The notes under the pieces are model-generated. The model was not told where the DNA came from. It ran no database searches and saw nothing but the letters and a program-made list of their open reading frames with translations. A program made the translations under genes and the position numbers. This document shows, in pieces, positions 8,532-17,191 of a stretch of DNA of 64,000 bases; positions within the stretch are counted from its first letter, which is position 1, and each line of letters opens with the position of its first letter. The DNA is taken from NCBI GenBank assembly GCA_036787895.1, contig DAIQOK010000005.1, positions 96,839-160,838 of the forward strand, written 5' to 3'. This DNA comes from UBA7662 sp036787895. GTDB lineage: Bacteria > Bacteroidota > Bacteroidia > UBA7662.

Positions 8532-10088
8532 ATGCAACGCATTTTTCTATTCGCAGTCAGCTTAGTTCTGTTGGCTCAAAATGTATTGGCTTTTCAGCCC
8601 TTCGTAAAAAATCCTATGGCAGGCAACAAGCTCAACCAACATATGCTTGAAAGTCGCATGGCTGCAGGGCGAGCCACCCTGCTACATGGACGAATTGGTG
8701 CCACTTCTACAGTCTGGTTCCCCGATTCAGCCCGCCATAGCATGTGGGACCAAAGCCTGAATCAGTACACCCTTCAATCGAATGTACACTTCAGCTACAA
8801 CAACATGAATGAATTGGACACGGTAAGCTACTTTTTTGATTTTGGAATTGGATTGCAATTAATGGCACAGGAAATCCTGCATTGGCAGGCACCGGGCAAA
8901 CTTGCCAGCTACCATTATTTCGAAAATCAAGGCAGTGGCATGGAAGAATTCTACCGCTTTGAAATGAAATACGACAATTACGGTTATCCCCAGTCGCGCA
9001 TTCATTATGTGGTTGATCAAAGCCTCAGTCGTGGTTCTGCAAGTTCAACCTGGATGCCAGTCTTCGGCGATTCAATTGCAGCCACCTACACAGCCCAGGG
9101 TAAAGTAAGCGAGATGGAGTTCAGCATCATCGATTTCTTTAGCGGCTCTGGTTGGATAAAAGTTATGCGTGGAAGTAATATTACCTACGGCAACGATGGT
9201 CATCCTGTACAACTAACTGTAGAGGAACATGATGCATTCACAGGCGGCTATACTAACCCTATTCTTTATTCTAATATCCGCTGGGGGTTTGGTTTTACAA
9301 ATTGGTCGGATGCCTTCGGCTTAACTAACCCATTCGCCAATGATTTCGCGATTTTTCCACAGGCTGAACTGTTTTTAATGCAGCCAACAGATTTTATAGC
9401 CACCGAAGCCGGCGTAAATCACAGTCGTTCAACCGCTACGATTTTAAATAATCGAGTTCAAAACATGGTGACTGAATTCTGGACTGGCAGTAGTTGGGCT
9501 GCAGATCTTCGTTTTGAAGTGAAGTATCAAGGCAATCTCCTTACTCAGTTCATTGAATTGATGCCAACAACTACAGGTTGGGATAGCGTTTACAGAAACT
9601 TTTTCAGCTACAGCCCTCAAGGACATTTGCTCGAGGCACATGAGGCTGGTTACGATGCAAGTCAAGGTTGGGTGATTACCGATGGCGTTCGTTATGCCTA
9701 TACCTTTAGCAACAACAAACCTGAAAGTGTAGAAACCACCTTCTGGAATGGTAGCATCGGGGCTTTCGAGGCTGGAAATTTAGTCGAATACGTCTTCCTG
9801 CCCGGAAGTACTGCCTCAACGCCAGCTGTACAACTACTCGAAGTTTTAGCCTGGCCAAACCCAACCGAAGGCGAACTTAAATTGAGCTTAGGTGAAAGTT
9901 TTCGAGGAGAAAAAGCTGTAGCCCGCATCATCAACCTCAGCGGACAAACCCTGGCTATACAACAAATCAATCAGCAGGAAACCGCAGGCGAATTCAGTCT
10001 CTCTTTGGAGAAACTGCCTGCTGGTTTGTATTTCGTACAGTTAACCACCGAAAGGGCTCAGCAAAATTTACGGATAGTAAAAAAGTAA
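8532..10088 (+). CDS. Secreted protein with T9SS C-terminal sorting domain
   Basis: A 518-residue exported protein. Residues 1-20 form a signal peptide (FLFAVSLVLLAQNVLA). The last 80 residues match the type A T9SS sorting domain: WPNPTEGELKLSLGE, an INLSGQTL-like middle strand and LPAGLYFVQLTTERAQQNL. It is therefore carried across the outer membrane by T9SS and anchored or released. The middle part repeats short strands of the type YxYxxxG with many Tyr, Asn and Trp. It suggests a beta-rich, repeat-like surface protein related to YD-type or DUF-type Bacteroidota repeats, but I cannot assign a function. It stands alone after the suf operon and is followed by a strong terminator. Confidence 0.85.
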   Translation: MQRIFLFAVSLVLLAQNVLAFQPFVKNPMAGNKLNQHMLESRMAAGRATLLHGRIGATSTVWFPDSARHSMWDQSLNQYTLQSNVHFSYNNMNELDTVSYFFDFGIGLQLMAQEILHWQAPGKLASYHYFENQGSGMEEFYRFEMKYDNYGYPQSRIHYVVDQSLSRGSASSTWMPVFGDSIAATYTAQGKVSEMEFSIIDFFSGSGWIKVMRGSNITYGNDGHPVQLTVEEHDAFTGGYTNPILYSNIRWGFGFTNWSDAFGLTNPFANDFAIFPQAELFLMQPTDFIATEAGVNHSRSTATILNNRVQNMVTEFWTGSSWAADLRFEVKYQGNLLTQFIELMPTTTGWDSVYRNFFSYSPQGHLLEAHEAGYDASQGWVITDGVRYAYTFSNNKPESVETTFWNGSIGAFEAGNLVEYVFLPGSTASTPAVQLLEVLAWPNPTEGELKLSLGESFRGEKAVARIINLSGQTLAIQQINQQETAGEFSLSLEKLPAGLYFVQLTTERAQQNLRIVKK

Positions 10089-10119
10089 GCTTAAGCAGCC
10101 GCACCATCTTCCACAAGCC

Positions 10120-10154
10120 AACGAGCCGATGAGTTTCATCGGCTCGTTTGTTTT
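10120..10154 (+). terminator. Rho-independent terminator after the T9SS protein gene
   Basis: The arms ACGAGCCGATGA and TCATCGGCTCGT pair perfectly around a 3-base loop and are followed by TTGTTTT. It lies 31 bases after the stop codon at 10088. Confidence 0.9.
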
Positions 10155-10272
10155 AGGTAAGTATGACCTGAGCAAACGCGACAAATTCTAAATCATATGC
10201 GCCATTTTTATAGGTGTTTAACGCTGTTCAATAGGCATATTTGGATAGCTTTAAATATCTAAGACTATCCCA

Positions 10273-10677
10273 ATGGAAAATATGGACATCAACTGGCTCG
10301 CGGTTATAGTAGCTGCGCTCACATCCTTTGTTGTTGGCGGACTCTGGTATTCCCCTCTACTCCTAGGGAAAGCCTGGCAGGAGGAAAACAAACTTTCCGA
10401 CGAGCAAATTCAAGCAGGCAATAAAGCCCGCATTTTTGGGTTCACCTTTCTCTGGTCGGTCATCATGGCTGCCAACCTCGCTTTTTTTGTGGCAGGTATA
10501 GAAAGTCTGAGAGAAGTACTCCTCTACTCACTCGCTGCCGGTTTTGGTTGGGTCAGTCTGGGATTGTTTGTCATCGGCTTGTTTGAACTGAAGTCAACCC
10601 GCTATATGCTCATTAATGCAGGTTACCAGACCCTTTCATTTTTGCTAATGGGCCTGGTATTGGGATTGTGGCGCTAG
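10273..10677 (+). CDS. DUF1761 family membrane protein
   Basis: A 134-residue integral membrane protein with four predicted helices. The opening INWLAVIVAALTSFVVGGLW followed by YSPLLLGKAW is the family hallmark of DUF1761. The function of the family is unknown. The start could be at 10273 or at 10282 (MDINWL), since both ATG codons are in frame. It is a single gene between terminators, converging with the Hpt gene. Confidence 0.85.
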   Translation: MENMDINWLAVIVAALTSFVVGGLWYSPLLLGKAWQEENKLSDEQIQAGNKARIFGFTFLWSVIMAANLAFFVAGIESLREVLLYSLAAGFGWVSLGLFVIGLFELKSTRYMLINAGYQTLSFLLMGLVLGLWR

Positions 10678-10687
10678 GACAAGACAT

Positions 10688-10722
10688 AAAAAAAGGCTGA
10701 TTTCAAAAAAACAGCCCTTTTT
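10688..10722. terminator. Bidirectional terminator between the DUF1761 and hpt genes
   Basis: The stem GGCTG/CAGCC is extended by flanking A and T runs (seven A before, five T after). It sits between two convergent genes, so it can act on both strands. The loop is A-rich. Confidence 0.65.
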
Positions 10723-10742
10723 ATTTATATGATTTTGTAAGC

Positions 10743-11084
10743 TTACATGGCTTTTAATTCGCTCATCACCATTTGCAAATCGGCGATAAGCAGACGAATT
10801 TCTTCGGGTAAAATTTGAAGTGATTCACCAGCTTTGGCACTTTTTTCAATGAATAACACCCTTATTTTCAGCGGATCCGTGCATAACATACTGATAGGTG
10901 CCTTGATTTTATGCGCCAAACTCCCTACTAACGACCAGTCCTGCTCGGCAGTAGCCTGCTGTAATCGACTTATCTCATTGGTCATCTCTTCTAAAAAGGT
11001 TTGTATGATTTCTTTCTGAAACTCGGTATCGCCCCCTGAAATTTCATTGAGGTAATCGAAAGTGATGAGCGAAGCAGTAGTCAT
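10743..11084 (-). CDS. Hpt domain phosphotransfer protein
   Basis: A 113-residue single-domain histidine phosphotransfer protein. The helix with SLAHKIKAP carries the likely phosphorylated His58, and the second helix ISMLCTDPLKIRVLFIE follows as in Hpt four-helix bundles. Such proteins relay phosphate between hybrid histidine kinases and response regulators in the cytoplasm. The frame stays open upstream to 11351, but that part runs into the divergent fabH gene and has no family resemblance, so I chose the ATG at 11084. No kinase or response regulator lies nearby, so its partners must be elsewhere. Confidence 0.85.
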   Translation of the reverse strand: MTTASLITFDYLNEISGGDTEFQKEIIQTFLEEMTNEISRLQQATAEQDWSLVGSLAHKIKAPISMLCTDPLKIRVLFIEKSAKAGESLQILPEEIRLLIADLQMVMSELKAM

Positions 11085-11213
11085 AGGTGTGAAATTTACA
11101 ATTTTCGAGACAATACTTGCAAAGATAAAGCAGCAGTTCACATTCACAACAAATACCCCTAACGCAGCTGTCCTTATTTTTAGTCCGTATATTGTCGAAC
11201 TAACTAGCCTTTT

Positions 11214-12227
11214 ATGTTGAAGAGATCTATAATCAGCGGCGTGGGTCATTATGTACCCGAAAATGTGGTTACCAACGATATGCTGGCAACACGTATGGAA
11301 ACCAATGATGCCTGGATTGTTGAACGCACAGGAATCAATGAGCGCCGGCATGTTGTTCCCGGTTCCGACGACGCTACTTCTACCATGGGTACCAAAGCAG
11401 CCCGCATTGCCATAGAGCGTGCCGATTTAACTCCTGACGATATTGATTTCATTGTTTTCGCCACACTCAGCCCCGACTATTATTTCCCCGGGCCTGGCGT
11501 ACAAGTACAGGAACAACTCGGTCTGAAACGCGAAATTGGTGCCATCGATATCCGTAATCAGTGTTCCGGCTTTGTATATGGCTTATCGGTTGCCGACCAA
11601 TTTATCAAAACCGGCATGTACAAACATGTGCTCGTGATTGGTTCTGAGCTCCACAGTGGCGGACTCGACATGACCACACGCGGACGTAATGTGAGTGTGA
11701 TTTTTGGTGATGGTGCCGGTGCAGTAGTGCTATCGGCCACCGACGAAAAAGATCGCGGCATCCTATCTACCCATTTACACAGCGAAGGCCGGCATGCCAA
11801 GGAACTATCGCTGATCGCGCCGAATACCCGTGACTGGATCCCTAACATCATCCGCCGCAACGACCCGGAAGAAATCGATTATTACCCTTATATGAATGGT
11901 AATTTTGTATTCAAACATGCAGTGGTTCGTTTTTCAGAAGTCATCAAAGAAGCCTTGGCTGCCAACAACCTACAGACCGAAGACATCAATATGCTCATTC
12001 CCCATCAGGCGAATCTGCGGATCAGTCAGTTTATACAATCGAGCATGGGTTTAGCTCCTGAAAAGGTCTATAACAACATCATGCGTTATGGCAATACCAC
12101 CGCAGCCTCTATCCCCATTGCGCTGAGTGAAGCCTGGAGCGAAGGCAAAATCAAAAAGGGAGATGTCGTTTTATTCGCTGCCTTTGGCTCGGGCTTTACC
12201 TGGGCATCGGCGGTAATGCGCTGGTAG
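11214..12227 (+). CDS. 3-oxoacyl-[acyl-carrier-protein] synthase III family protein
   Basis: A 337-residue thiolase-fold condensing enzyme of the KAS III (FabH) family. It would join acetyl-CoA or another acyl-CoA to malonyl-ACP to start fatty acid synthesis. The catalytic triad is visible: Cys117 in RNQCSGF, His264 in IPHQANLR and Asn294 in YGNTTAAS. Bacteroidota carry several KAS III paralogues. This one stands alone, not beside plsX or rpmF, so it may be an accessory starter enzyme instead of the main FabH. The gene is divergent from hpt. Confidence 0.88.
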   Translation: MLKRSIISGVGHYVPENVVTNDMLATRMETNDAWIVERTGINERRHVVPGSDDATSTMGTKAARIAIERADLTPDDIDFIVFATLSPDYYFPGPGVQVQEQLGLKREIGAIDIRNQCSGFVYGLSVADQFIKTGMYKHVLVIGSELHSGGLDMTTRGRNVSVIFGDGAGAVVLSATDEKDRGILSTHLHSEGRHAKELSLIAPNTRDWIPNIIRRNDPEEIDYYPYMNGNFVFKHAVVRFSEVIKEALAANNLQTEDINMLIPHQANLRISQFIQSSMGLAPEKVYNNIMRYGNTTAASIPIALSEAWSEGKIKKGDVVLFAAFGSGFTWASAVMRW

Positions 12228-12235
12228 ACAGGTAA

Positions 12236-12305
12236 TTGAAAATTCCAAATTTCAAATTCAAAATTCCTCGCTCAATTTTGAATTTTGAATTTTCAATTTT
12301 GAATT
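12236..12305. repeat. AT-rich inverted repeat related to the suf-cassette ends
   Basis: Two AT-rich arms of about 30 bases (12236-12265 and 12274-12305) face each other across an 8-base spacer. They share the core AAATTTCAAATTCAAAATT with the left inverted repeat at 3665-3698, but no gene lies between them. The right arm supplies the last three codons (Ile-Gln-Asn) and the stop of the convergent DUF6526 gene. It may also serve as a hairpin between the convergent genes. Confidence 0.7.
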
Positions 12306-12706
12306 CTCTCGCGGATTTCGCGGGGGCTTAGCTTTTTGTTGACTGTTTCGTCGACGAGCGCTAACAATTCATCGTCGCTCGCGAGGCGGAGTGCGGCGAT
12401 TTGGGCCATATTCAGCTCCTGCTCAATTTTGCGGAAAGATTTGCCGCTTAATTCGAGATAGCGTAATCGCATCTCCAAACGAATGATACGTTTGGTATTG
12501 CGAAACGGTACCTGGCGCGATTGTAGACCTATCAACAAGATTAAAACACTCAACAAGCCGAAATAGACCAGCTCAATGCCATAACCTTCGTTGTAATAAA
12601 TCACCGATAGGTATACACAGACCACAAAAAAGGCGAGAGCCAACGGAAAAATCAACAGGTGAAACAGCGGGTGAAAGCGAAAATGCTGGCGAAAAATTTT
12701 GTGCAT
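12293..12706 (-). CDS. DUF6526 family membrane protein
   Basis: A 137-residue protein with two predicted membrane helices near residues 15-35 and 45-62. A conserved cytoplasmic tail follows (IIRLEMRLRYLELSGKSF, then IAALRLASDDELLALVDET and KLSPREIRERI). This matches the DUF6526 pattern seen in Bacteroidota and other phyla. No function is known. Its last codons are made by the AT-rich inverted repeat, so the native C-terminus may have been changed by that sequence. Confidence 0.75.
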   Translation of the reverse strand: MHKIFRQHFRFHPLFHLLIFPLALAFFVVCVYLSVIYYNEGYGIELVYFGLLSVLILLIGLQSRQVPFRNTKRIIRLEMRLRYLELSGKSFRKIEQELNMAQIAALRLASDDELLALVDETVNKKLSPREIRERIQN

Positions 12707-12783
12707 GAGTCAGGTCTAATTCGATACAAACTTAGCGCTTTTTTCGATGTACAAAGCGGGACTGGCTGTTCGTCGTATCCGGC

Positions 12784-12820
12784 AAAAAAATCAAGCCCCG
12801 CTACCTTTCAGTAGCAGGGC
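12784..12820 (-). terminator. Rho-independent terminator of hsp20
   Basis: On the minus strand, GCCCTGCTAC pairs with GTAGCGGGGC around TGAAAG with one mismatch, followed by TTGA and seven T. It lies 20 bases after the hsp20 stop. Confidence 0.85.
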
Positions 12821-12839
12821 CTCATTACACCTTAATTGT

Positions 12840-13292
12840 TTAGCGAATTTCGATGCTGCGTGGACCTTTGTCTTTCGCCTCTTCCTTTTTGGCCAGGGTG
12901 ATGTACAATACACCAGCCTCATAATGAGCCTCTATACGCTGCGAATCGATAGTTTGTGGCAATTGAAACGAGCGACTGAATGCCTGGTAACCAAATTCTC
13001 TGCGGGTATAACGACCTTGCGCATCTTTTTCCTCATTTTCGGTTTTGGAAACCCCTTTGATGGTAAGTGTCTGGTCGTGCACCTCCAAACTGAAATCTTC
13101 CTTTTTGCGGCCCGGAACAGCTAATTCCACCACAAATGCTTCGGCATTTTCGATGATGTTGACAGCTGGTATGCTGTTAAAAACGGCTTTGTTCTGGTTG
13201 AAAAATTCGCTGTTCAAAAACGGATCGCTTTGAATAAAACGATCGATAAAGCTAGGCAGACTGTCGGCTTTGTTGAATTTAACGAGTGTCAT
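12840..13292 (-). CDS. Small heat shock protein, Hsp20/alpha-crystallin family
   Basis: A 150-residue Hsp20 chaperone. It binds unfolding proteins without ATP and keeps them soluble. The alpha-crystallin domain covers about residues 40-140, with VELAVPGRKKEDFSLEVHDQ, FSRSFQLPQTID and EAHYEAGVLYITLAK. The terminal RSIEIR may serve as the I-x-I oligomerisation motif. The open frame begins at 13334, but AAGGAG stands 9 bases before the ATG at 13292, which gives the usual start MTLVKFN. This Shine-Dalgarno sequence is unusually strong for this phylum. Confidence 0.93.
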   Translation of the reverse strand: MTLVKFNKADSLPSFIDRFIQSDPFLNSEFFNQNKAVFNSIPAVNIIENAEAFVVELAVPGRKKEDFSLEVHDQTLTIKGVSKTENEEKDAQGRYTRREFGYQAFSRSFQLPQTIDSQRIEAHYEAGVLYITLAKKEEAKDKGPRSIEIR

Positions 13293-13495
13293 GGTAAAAT
13301 CTCCTTTTAATTTTTTTTGGTTTGATGATTCCACTTATTCAAAGGCTGTACCAAGGCATAAAACCGGCTATTTCTACCCTATCAAGCCTATCAATTCGGA
13401 CGTTTTGTCAGTAAAATTTGAATAGTAGCGCCATTATGGCCGAATTATAAACGCTTACTACCGACTACAGCCGAAGCACGTCCGAAATTCGAAGG

Positions 13496-14299
13496 ATGTT
13501 TCCTTGTTTCACCCTAGGTCTGATTTGCTGCGTTTTGCTGTCCTGCTCTGCTGCAGGGCAAGGACAGCTGAACAGCGTACTCGGTTTGGTCACCGCACCC
13601 ACCAACGATCCCTGGCTGGTATGGCAACAGCCCGACCAGTTGGGCAAACAACGAGGCATCAGTGGGGCAGCCGGTAGCTGGTACCGTTGGAATACCCCGG
13701 ATGCCGGCGAACGTATGCTGGCCTTGAGTGCTGCCGTGCCGGGTGGTGGACTGGCTTTTGGTATGCAACAGCAAAGTTTTGCTGGCCTAGGTGAAAGTCA
13801 GCATGTGCTTGGCTTTGGTCGCGATTTCAGGGGCTGGCAAATGGGCGTGCAACTTCGTCACGAAAGGCAACGGATTGAAGAACGCAGCCGCGACCGCCTT
13901 GGCTTTGGCCTCAGTGGAAGTTATGTCCTACACCAACAGTGGACCCTGCTTGCCAGTTTTCGGCAATCACCCCTAAGCGATGGAAATTGGCAACGTAACC
14001 GCGAACTGCCCGCCTTTCAAGCAGGTTTTGCGCATCAATTGTCCGATCAGTTGCAACTCTGTGTAAGCAGCATTTTACAACCCGGTGAAAAACCTGGCAG
14101 TCAAGGCGGTGTATGGTATCAGCCTATTAGTCAATTTTCGCTATTGATGGGATATGAAAGCAGGCTTTCACGGCTCTCTTTCGGCTTGAATTACCAGATG
14201 AAACAACTCAGGACCAGTTTCACCGCCCAAACCCACCCTCAATTGGGTACTGCATATTGGATCGACTTATGTCTAGATTTACCTTCCTTCTCCTTTTGA
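13496..14299 (+). CDS. Predicted outer-membrane beta-barrel protein
   Basis: A 267-residue protein with a signal peptide (LGLICCVLLSCSAAGQG). The rest alternates polar and aromatic residues in many short strands ending near YWIDLCLDLPSFSF, as in outer-membrane barrels. Phrases such as LGLVTAPTNDPWLVWQQPDQ resemble the start of PorV/PorQ-like or FadL-like Bacteroidota barrels, but I cannot name the family. Its 3' end overlaps the next gene by 31 bases, and both encode cell-envelope proteins, so they probably work together. Confidence 0.6.
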   Translation: MFPCFTLGLICCVLLSCSAAGQGQLNSVLGLVTAPTNDPWLVWQQPDQLGKQRGISGAAGSWYRWNTPDAGERMLALSAAVPGGGLAFGMQQQSFAGLGESQHVLGFGRDFRGWQMGVQLRHERQRIEERSRDRLGFGLSGSYVLHQQWTLLASFRQSPLSDGNWQRNRELPAFQAGFAHQLSDQLQLCVSSILQPGEKPGSQGGVWYQPISQFSLLMGYESRLSRLSFGLNYQMKQLRTSFTAQTHPQLGTAYWIDLCLDLPSFSF

Positions 14300-16257
14300 T
14301 ATTGGTGGGTAGTGCCACAAATGCCCAACTCCCCGAAACCGACTGGCAACCGGAAGCCGATGTCGCGGAAGCCAGCGTTGAAGATGGGCAGCTGTTGTTA
14401 GAGGAAAATACTTGGGAGCATTTGGGACGCATCCGTTGGCAACAGTCTAACCGGCAAGAAAGACTACGTCTTCCTGGCATGACTGAGGCTATATTATTAG
14501 CCATCGAAGCTCACGAGCAACTGTATGGTCCCTTGCTCGATTTCGAGGAATTTCAGCAGATTGCTGATTTACCCCTTGAATTATTGCGTAGCTGGAAACC
14601 ATATATAGGTATGGAACTCTCCTTTAAACTTCGGTTTACACCTGAAAAATCTGGCCAACACCAGCTTTTAATTCGGAATCGGCGAATACTGGAAGCGCAA
14701 CAAGGCTATGACCCGCTACGTGCAGCGGAAGGCCGGAGTCATTATCCGGGCTCACCCTGGCACCAATTGATACGCTACCGGTATGATGGCCATCCTTTAC
14801 AATTGGGACTGGTCCTCGAGCGAGATCCGGGCGAGTTGCCGTGGCATTTCAGTCTGGCGCTTTCTGGCAAGGGCCCGGGAAAAAGCAGGTGGATACTGGG
14901 CGATATGCGTTATGGCGCAGGTTATGGGCTGACCATCAACACCGGATTTTATGCAGGCAAAAGCAGCGACCCCTTACTTGCAGTACCGGTAAGTTCGGGA
15001 CTGCGACCGGCAGCTTCGGCAGCGGAATGGCAACGCTTTCGGGGCGTTGGCTTGCAACTGGCTTTGTCACACAAATTAGAATATACCGTAATGTTATCTT
15101 TTGCCCGACAACATGGTACAGTTAGTACCGATGTCGAGAAGGCTGGTGCTGGTGAGATTAACAACCTCTATGTATCCGGACTTTTCCGCACCCAAACAGA
15201 GCGTGAAAAATGGCGACAAGTCGGCGAATTTACCGCAGCGCAAAGTCTTCAGTGGCAATATAAAAACTGGTTAACGGGCTGGAGTTCGGTTTTTCACCGT
15301 TGGTCGGCACCTTTCGTAGTAGGTCAACGACCAGACCAATTGCATCAGTTCAGTGGCCAGCAACAATGGCTCAACAGTGTGTGGTGGCGGTACAATTGGC
15401 GGAATCTCCAAACCTATGGCGAATGGGCCATCGACGCACAAGCTGATCAGGCATTGATCATGGGTTGTCTCTGGCCTATGCACAAAAATTTTGGTCTGCA
15501 GGGCAGTATCAGGCAGTATGCCGCCCGATATCAGGCCCTATATGCGCAATCCTTAAGTGCACGCGGACAAGTACAGGGTGAAAGCGGAATTTTAGCCGGC
15601 TTTTGGTGGGAACCTGCCCGCAAATGGCGACTGCAGGCTCTGGTAGATTATTATCGCTGGCCTTGGTTGCGGTACCAGATCGACCGTCCTTCAGGCGGTT
15701 ACGACCGTCAATTTCTGTTGTTTTATCAGCAGCGCAAACAGGCACAGTGGTCGTTACGGCTGCGTTCCTTCACCGGAGAACGTAACCGTTCCGAAGCGGG
15801 TCCCCTGGTAGATGCCCACCAACGCTGGCAACTGCGTTTGTTGTATCGGTTTCAGCCGCATCCGCTTTGCGAAGTGGTGTTTGGCTATCAGCAAAGTAGC
15901 CAAAGCTCTCCGGAAGCAGCTTGGGGTTATGGCTTTTGGCAAAGCATTCGTTTCCAAAGTGAAAACAAAAAACTGAGTCTGGCTGCGCAGATGATACTTT
16001 TTGATACCGATAATTTCGACAACCGGTTGTATATCGCCGAGCGAGATTTGCGTTATGCCAGCTCCATGCCCGTTTTGTCGGGAGAAGGTCAGCGGTGGGT
16101 AGTTTTGGCGCAATACAAGCTGGGCAAAAGTTGGGATGTCGGACTACGTTTTGCTCGTTTGCGTTACTTCGACCGGGAGGAAGTGGGTAGTGGGCTCGAG
16201 TTGATTCGTGGACCTCAACGATCGGAACTCAAAATGCAGCTTGGGATAAGGTTCTAA
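14269..16257 (+). CDS. Helix-hairpin-helix protein with a predicted outer-membrane beta-barrel
   Basis: A 662-residue exported protein. After a signal peptide (FTFLLLLILVGSATNAQ) come about 90 residues with ComEA-like helix-hairpin-helix character (RLRLPGMTEAILLAIEAHE and LADLPLELLRSWKPY-like spacing). The remaining 550 residues are rich in amphipathic beta strands with Trp, Tyr and Arg, and the last residues ELKMQLGIRF end in Phe like barrel proteins. In ComEA such hairpins bind DNA, but here they may serve protein contacts. The frame is open from 14257. I chose the ATG at 14269 because it gives the better signal peptide. The reading frame overlaps the upstream barrel gene. Confidence 0.65.
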   Translation: MSRFTFLLLLILVGSATNAQLPETDWQPEADVAEASVEDGQLLLEENTWEHLGRIRWQQSNRQERLRLPGMTEAILLAIEAHEQLYGPLLDFEEFQQIADLPLELLRSWKPYIGMELSFKLRFTPEKSGQHQLLIRNRRILEAQQGYDPLRAAEGRSHYPGSPWHQLIRYRYDGHPLQLGLVLERDPGELPWHFSLALSGKGPGKSRWILGDMRYGAGYGLTINTGFYAGKSSDPLLAVPVSSGLRPAASAAEWQRFRGVGLQLALSHKLEYTVMLSFARQHGTVSTDVEKAGAGEINNLYVSGLFRTQTEREKWRQVGEFTAAQSLQWQYKNWLTGWSSVFHRWSAPFVVGQRPDQLHQFSGQQQWLNSVWWRYNWRNLQTYGEWAIDAQADQALIMGCLWPMHKNFGLQGSIRQYAARYQALYAQSLSARGQVQGESGILAGFWWEPARKWRLQALVDYYRWPWLRYQIDRPSGGYDRQFLLFYQQRKQAQWSLRLRSFTGERNRSEAGPLVDAHQRWQLRLLYRFQPHPLCEVVFGYQQSSQSSPEAAWGYGFWQSIRFQSENKKLSLAAQMILFDTDNFDNRLYIAERDLRYASSMPVLSGEGQRWVVLAQYKLGKSWDVGLRFARLRYFDREEVGSGLELIRGPQRSELKMQLGIRF

Positions 16258-16267
16258 CCTAAAAGAG

Positions 16268-17191
16268 CTAATGCACCGAAAACCGCTGATTTCCCTGAAA
16301 ATTGCGAATAACGGCTTGATGATGTTTTTCCAGTAACTCAGCTACTATACCTTCTTTCAAACCCAAACCAGATATGGTAATCTTCCCGGTGCCGCTGGCT
16401 TTAAGCACGGTCATATAAATTTCGATGGCGGGTAGAATCACATCGGCGCGGTCGGGATTCAGCCCCAATTTTTTGATGCGGTCTTCCAGATTAAAGCTGG
16501 CCACATAATCGTAGGTGGTTTTGAGCTGTTTTGGCGTGGCAAAACGCCCCTCTTTCAGCTTCATCAGGTCGAAAAACTTATTGATATTGCCACCGGTGCC
16601 TATCGCATAATCGGCTTCGAAAGGTTTCACCACCGACTTCAACCATTCCCGCATCAATTCCCAGTCTTTGACCTTATCTTTTTTATCGAGTATACGTACC
16701 GCGCCCAAATCGAACGATTTGCTGGCGATTTTTTTCTGACCCTGCAACAAGGATATTTCTGTGCTGCCGCCGCCCACATCTACAAACAGCAATTTACCTC
16801 CTTCCTCAATGGCGCCCTGGTGGGCTTTATAAATGAGTTCGGCTTCTTTTGTTCCCGAAATAATCTCGATTTTGAGTCCGATAGCTGCTTCTATACGCTG
16901 AGCAACTTCTTTACCGTTTTTGGCTTCCCGCATGGCAGAAGTAGCACAGGCCTTATAATCTTCGACATGAAATAATTTCATGAGAATCTGAAATGCTTTG
17001 AGCAATTCCATTAATTCTTCTTCCTTGGCCTCTGGTATGCGTTGTGTAGTAAATACATCGTCGCCTAAACGAACGGGTACACGAACAAACTCCAGTATTT
17101 TGATGCGGGTTTGGTCAGCACCGTCGTGAAAAAAACTACAGATGTACAGCCTGGCGGCGTTTGATCCAATATCGATGGCGGCTACGTTCAA
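16268..17191 (-). CDS. Ppx/GppA family exopolyphosphatase
   Basis: A 307-residue protein of the Ppx/GppA family with the actin-like fold. It opens with AAIDIGSNAARLYI, which binds phosphate, and keeps GGGSTEISLL and GTGGNINKF. These enzymes release phosphate from polyphosphate or hydrolyse pppGpp. The protein is of the short form and lacks the C-terminal HD-like domain of E. coli Ppx. It overlaps ppk1 by four bases (ATGA), which makes it the last gene of a sixA-ppk1-ppx unit for making and degrading polyphosphate. Confidence 0.92.
   Translation of the reverse strand: MNVAAIDIGSNAARLYICSFFHDGADQTRIKILEFVRVPVRLGDDVFTTQRIPEAKEEELMELLKAFQILMKLFHVEDYKACATSAMREAKNGKEVAQRIEAAIGLKIEIISGTKEAELIYKAHQGAIEEGGKLLFVDVGGGSTEISLLQGQKKIASKSFDLGAVRILDKKDKVKDWELMREWLKSVVKPFEADYAIGTGGNINKFFDLMKLKEGRFATPKQLKTTYDYVASFNLEDRIKKLGLNPDRADVILPAIEIYMTVLKASGTGKITISGLGLKEGIVAELLEKHHQAVIRNFQGNQRFSVH

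Noticed and set aside
11085..11351. N-terminal extension of the Hpt protein by 89 codons
   Set aside because: It would overlap the divergent fabH gene by 138 bases and does not resemble Hpt proteins. The start at 11084 is much better.
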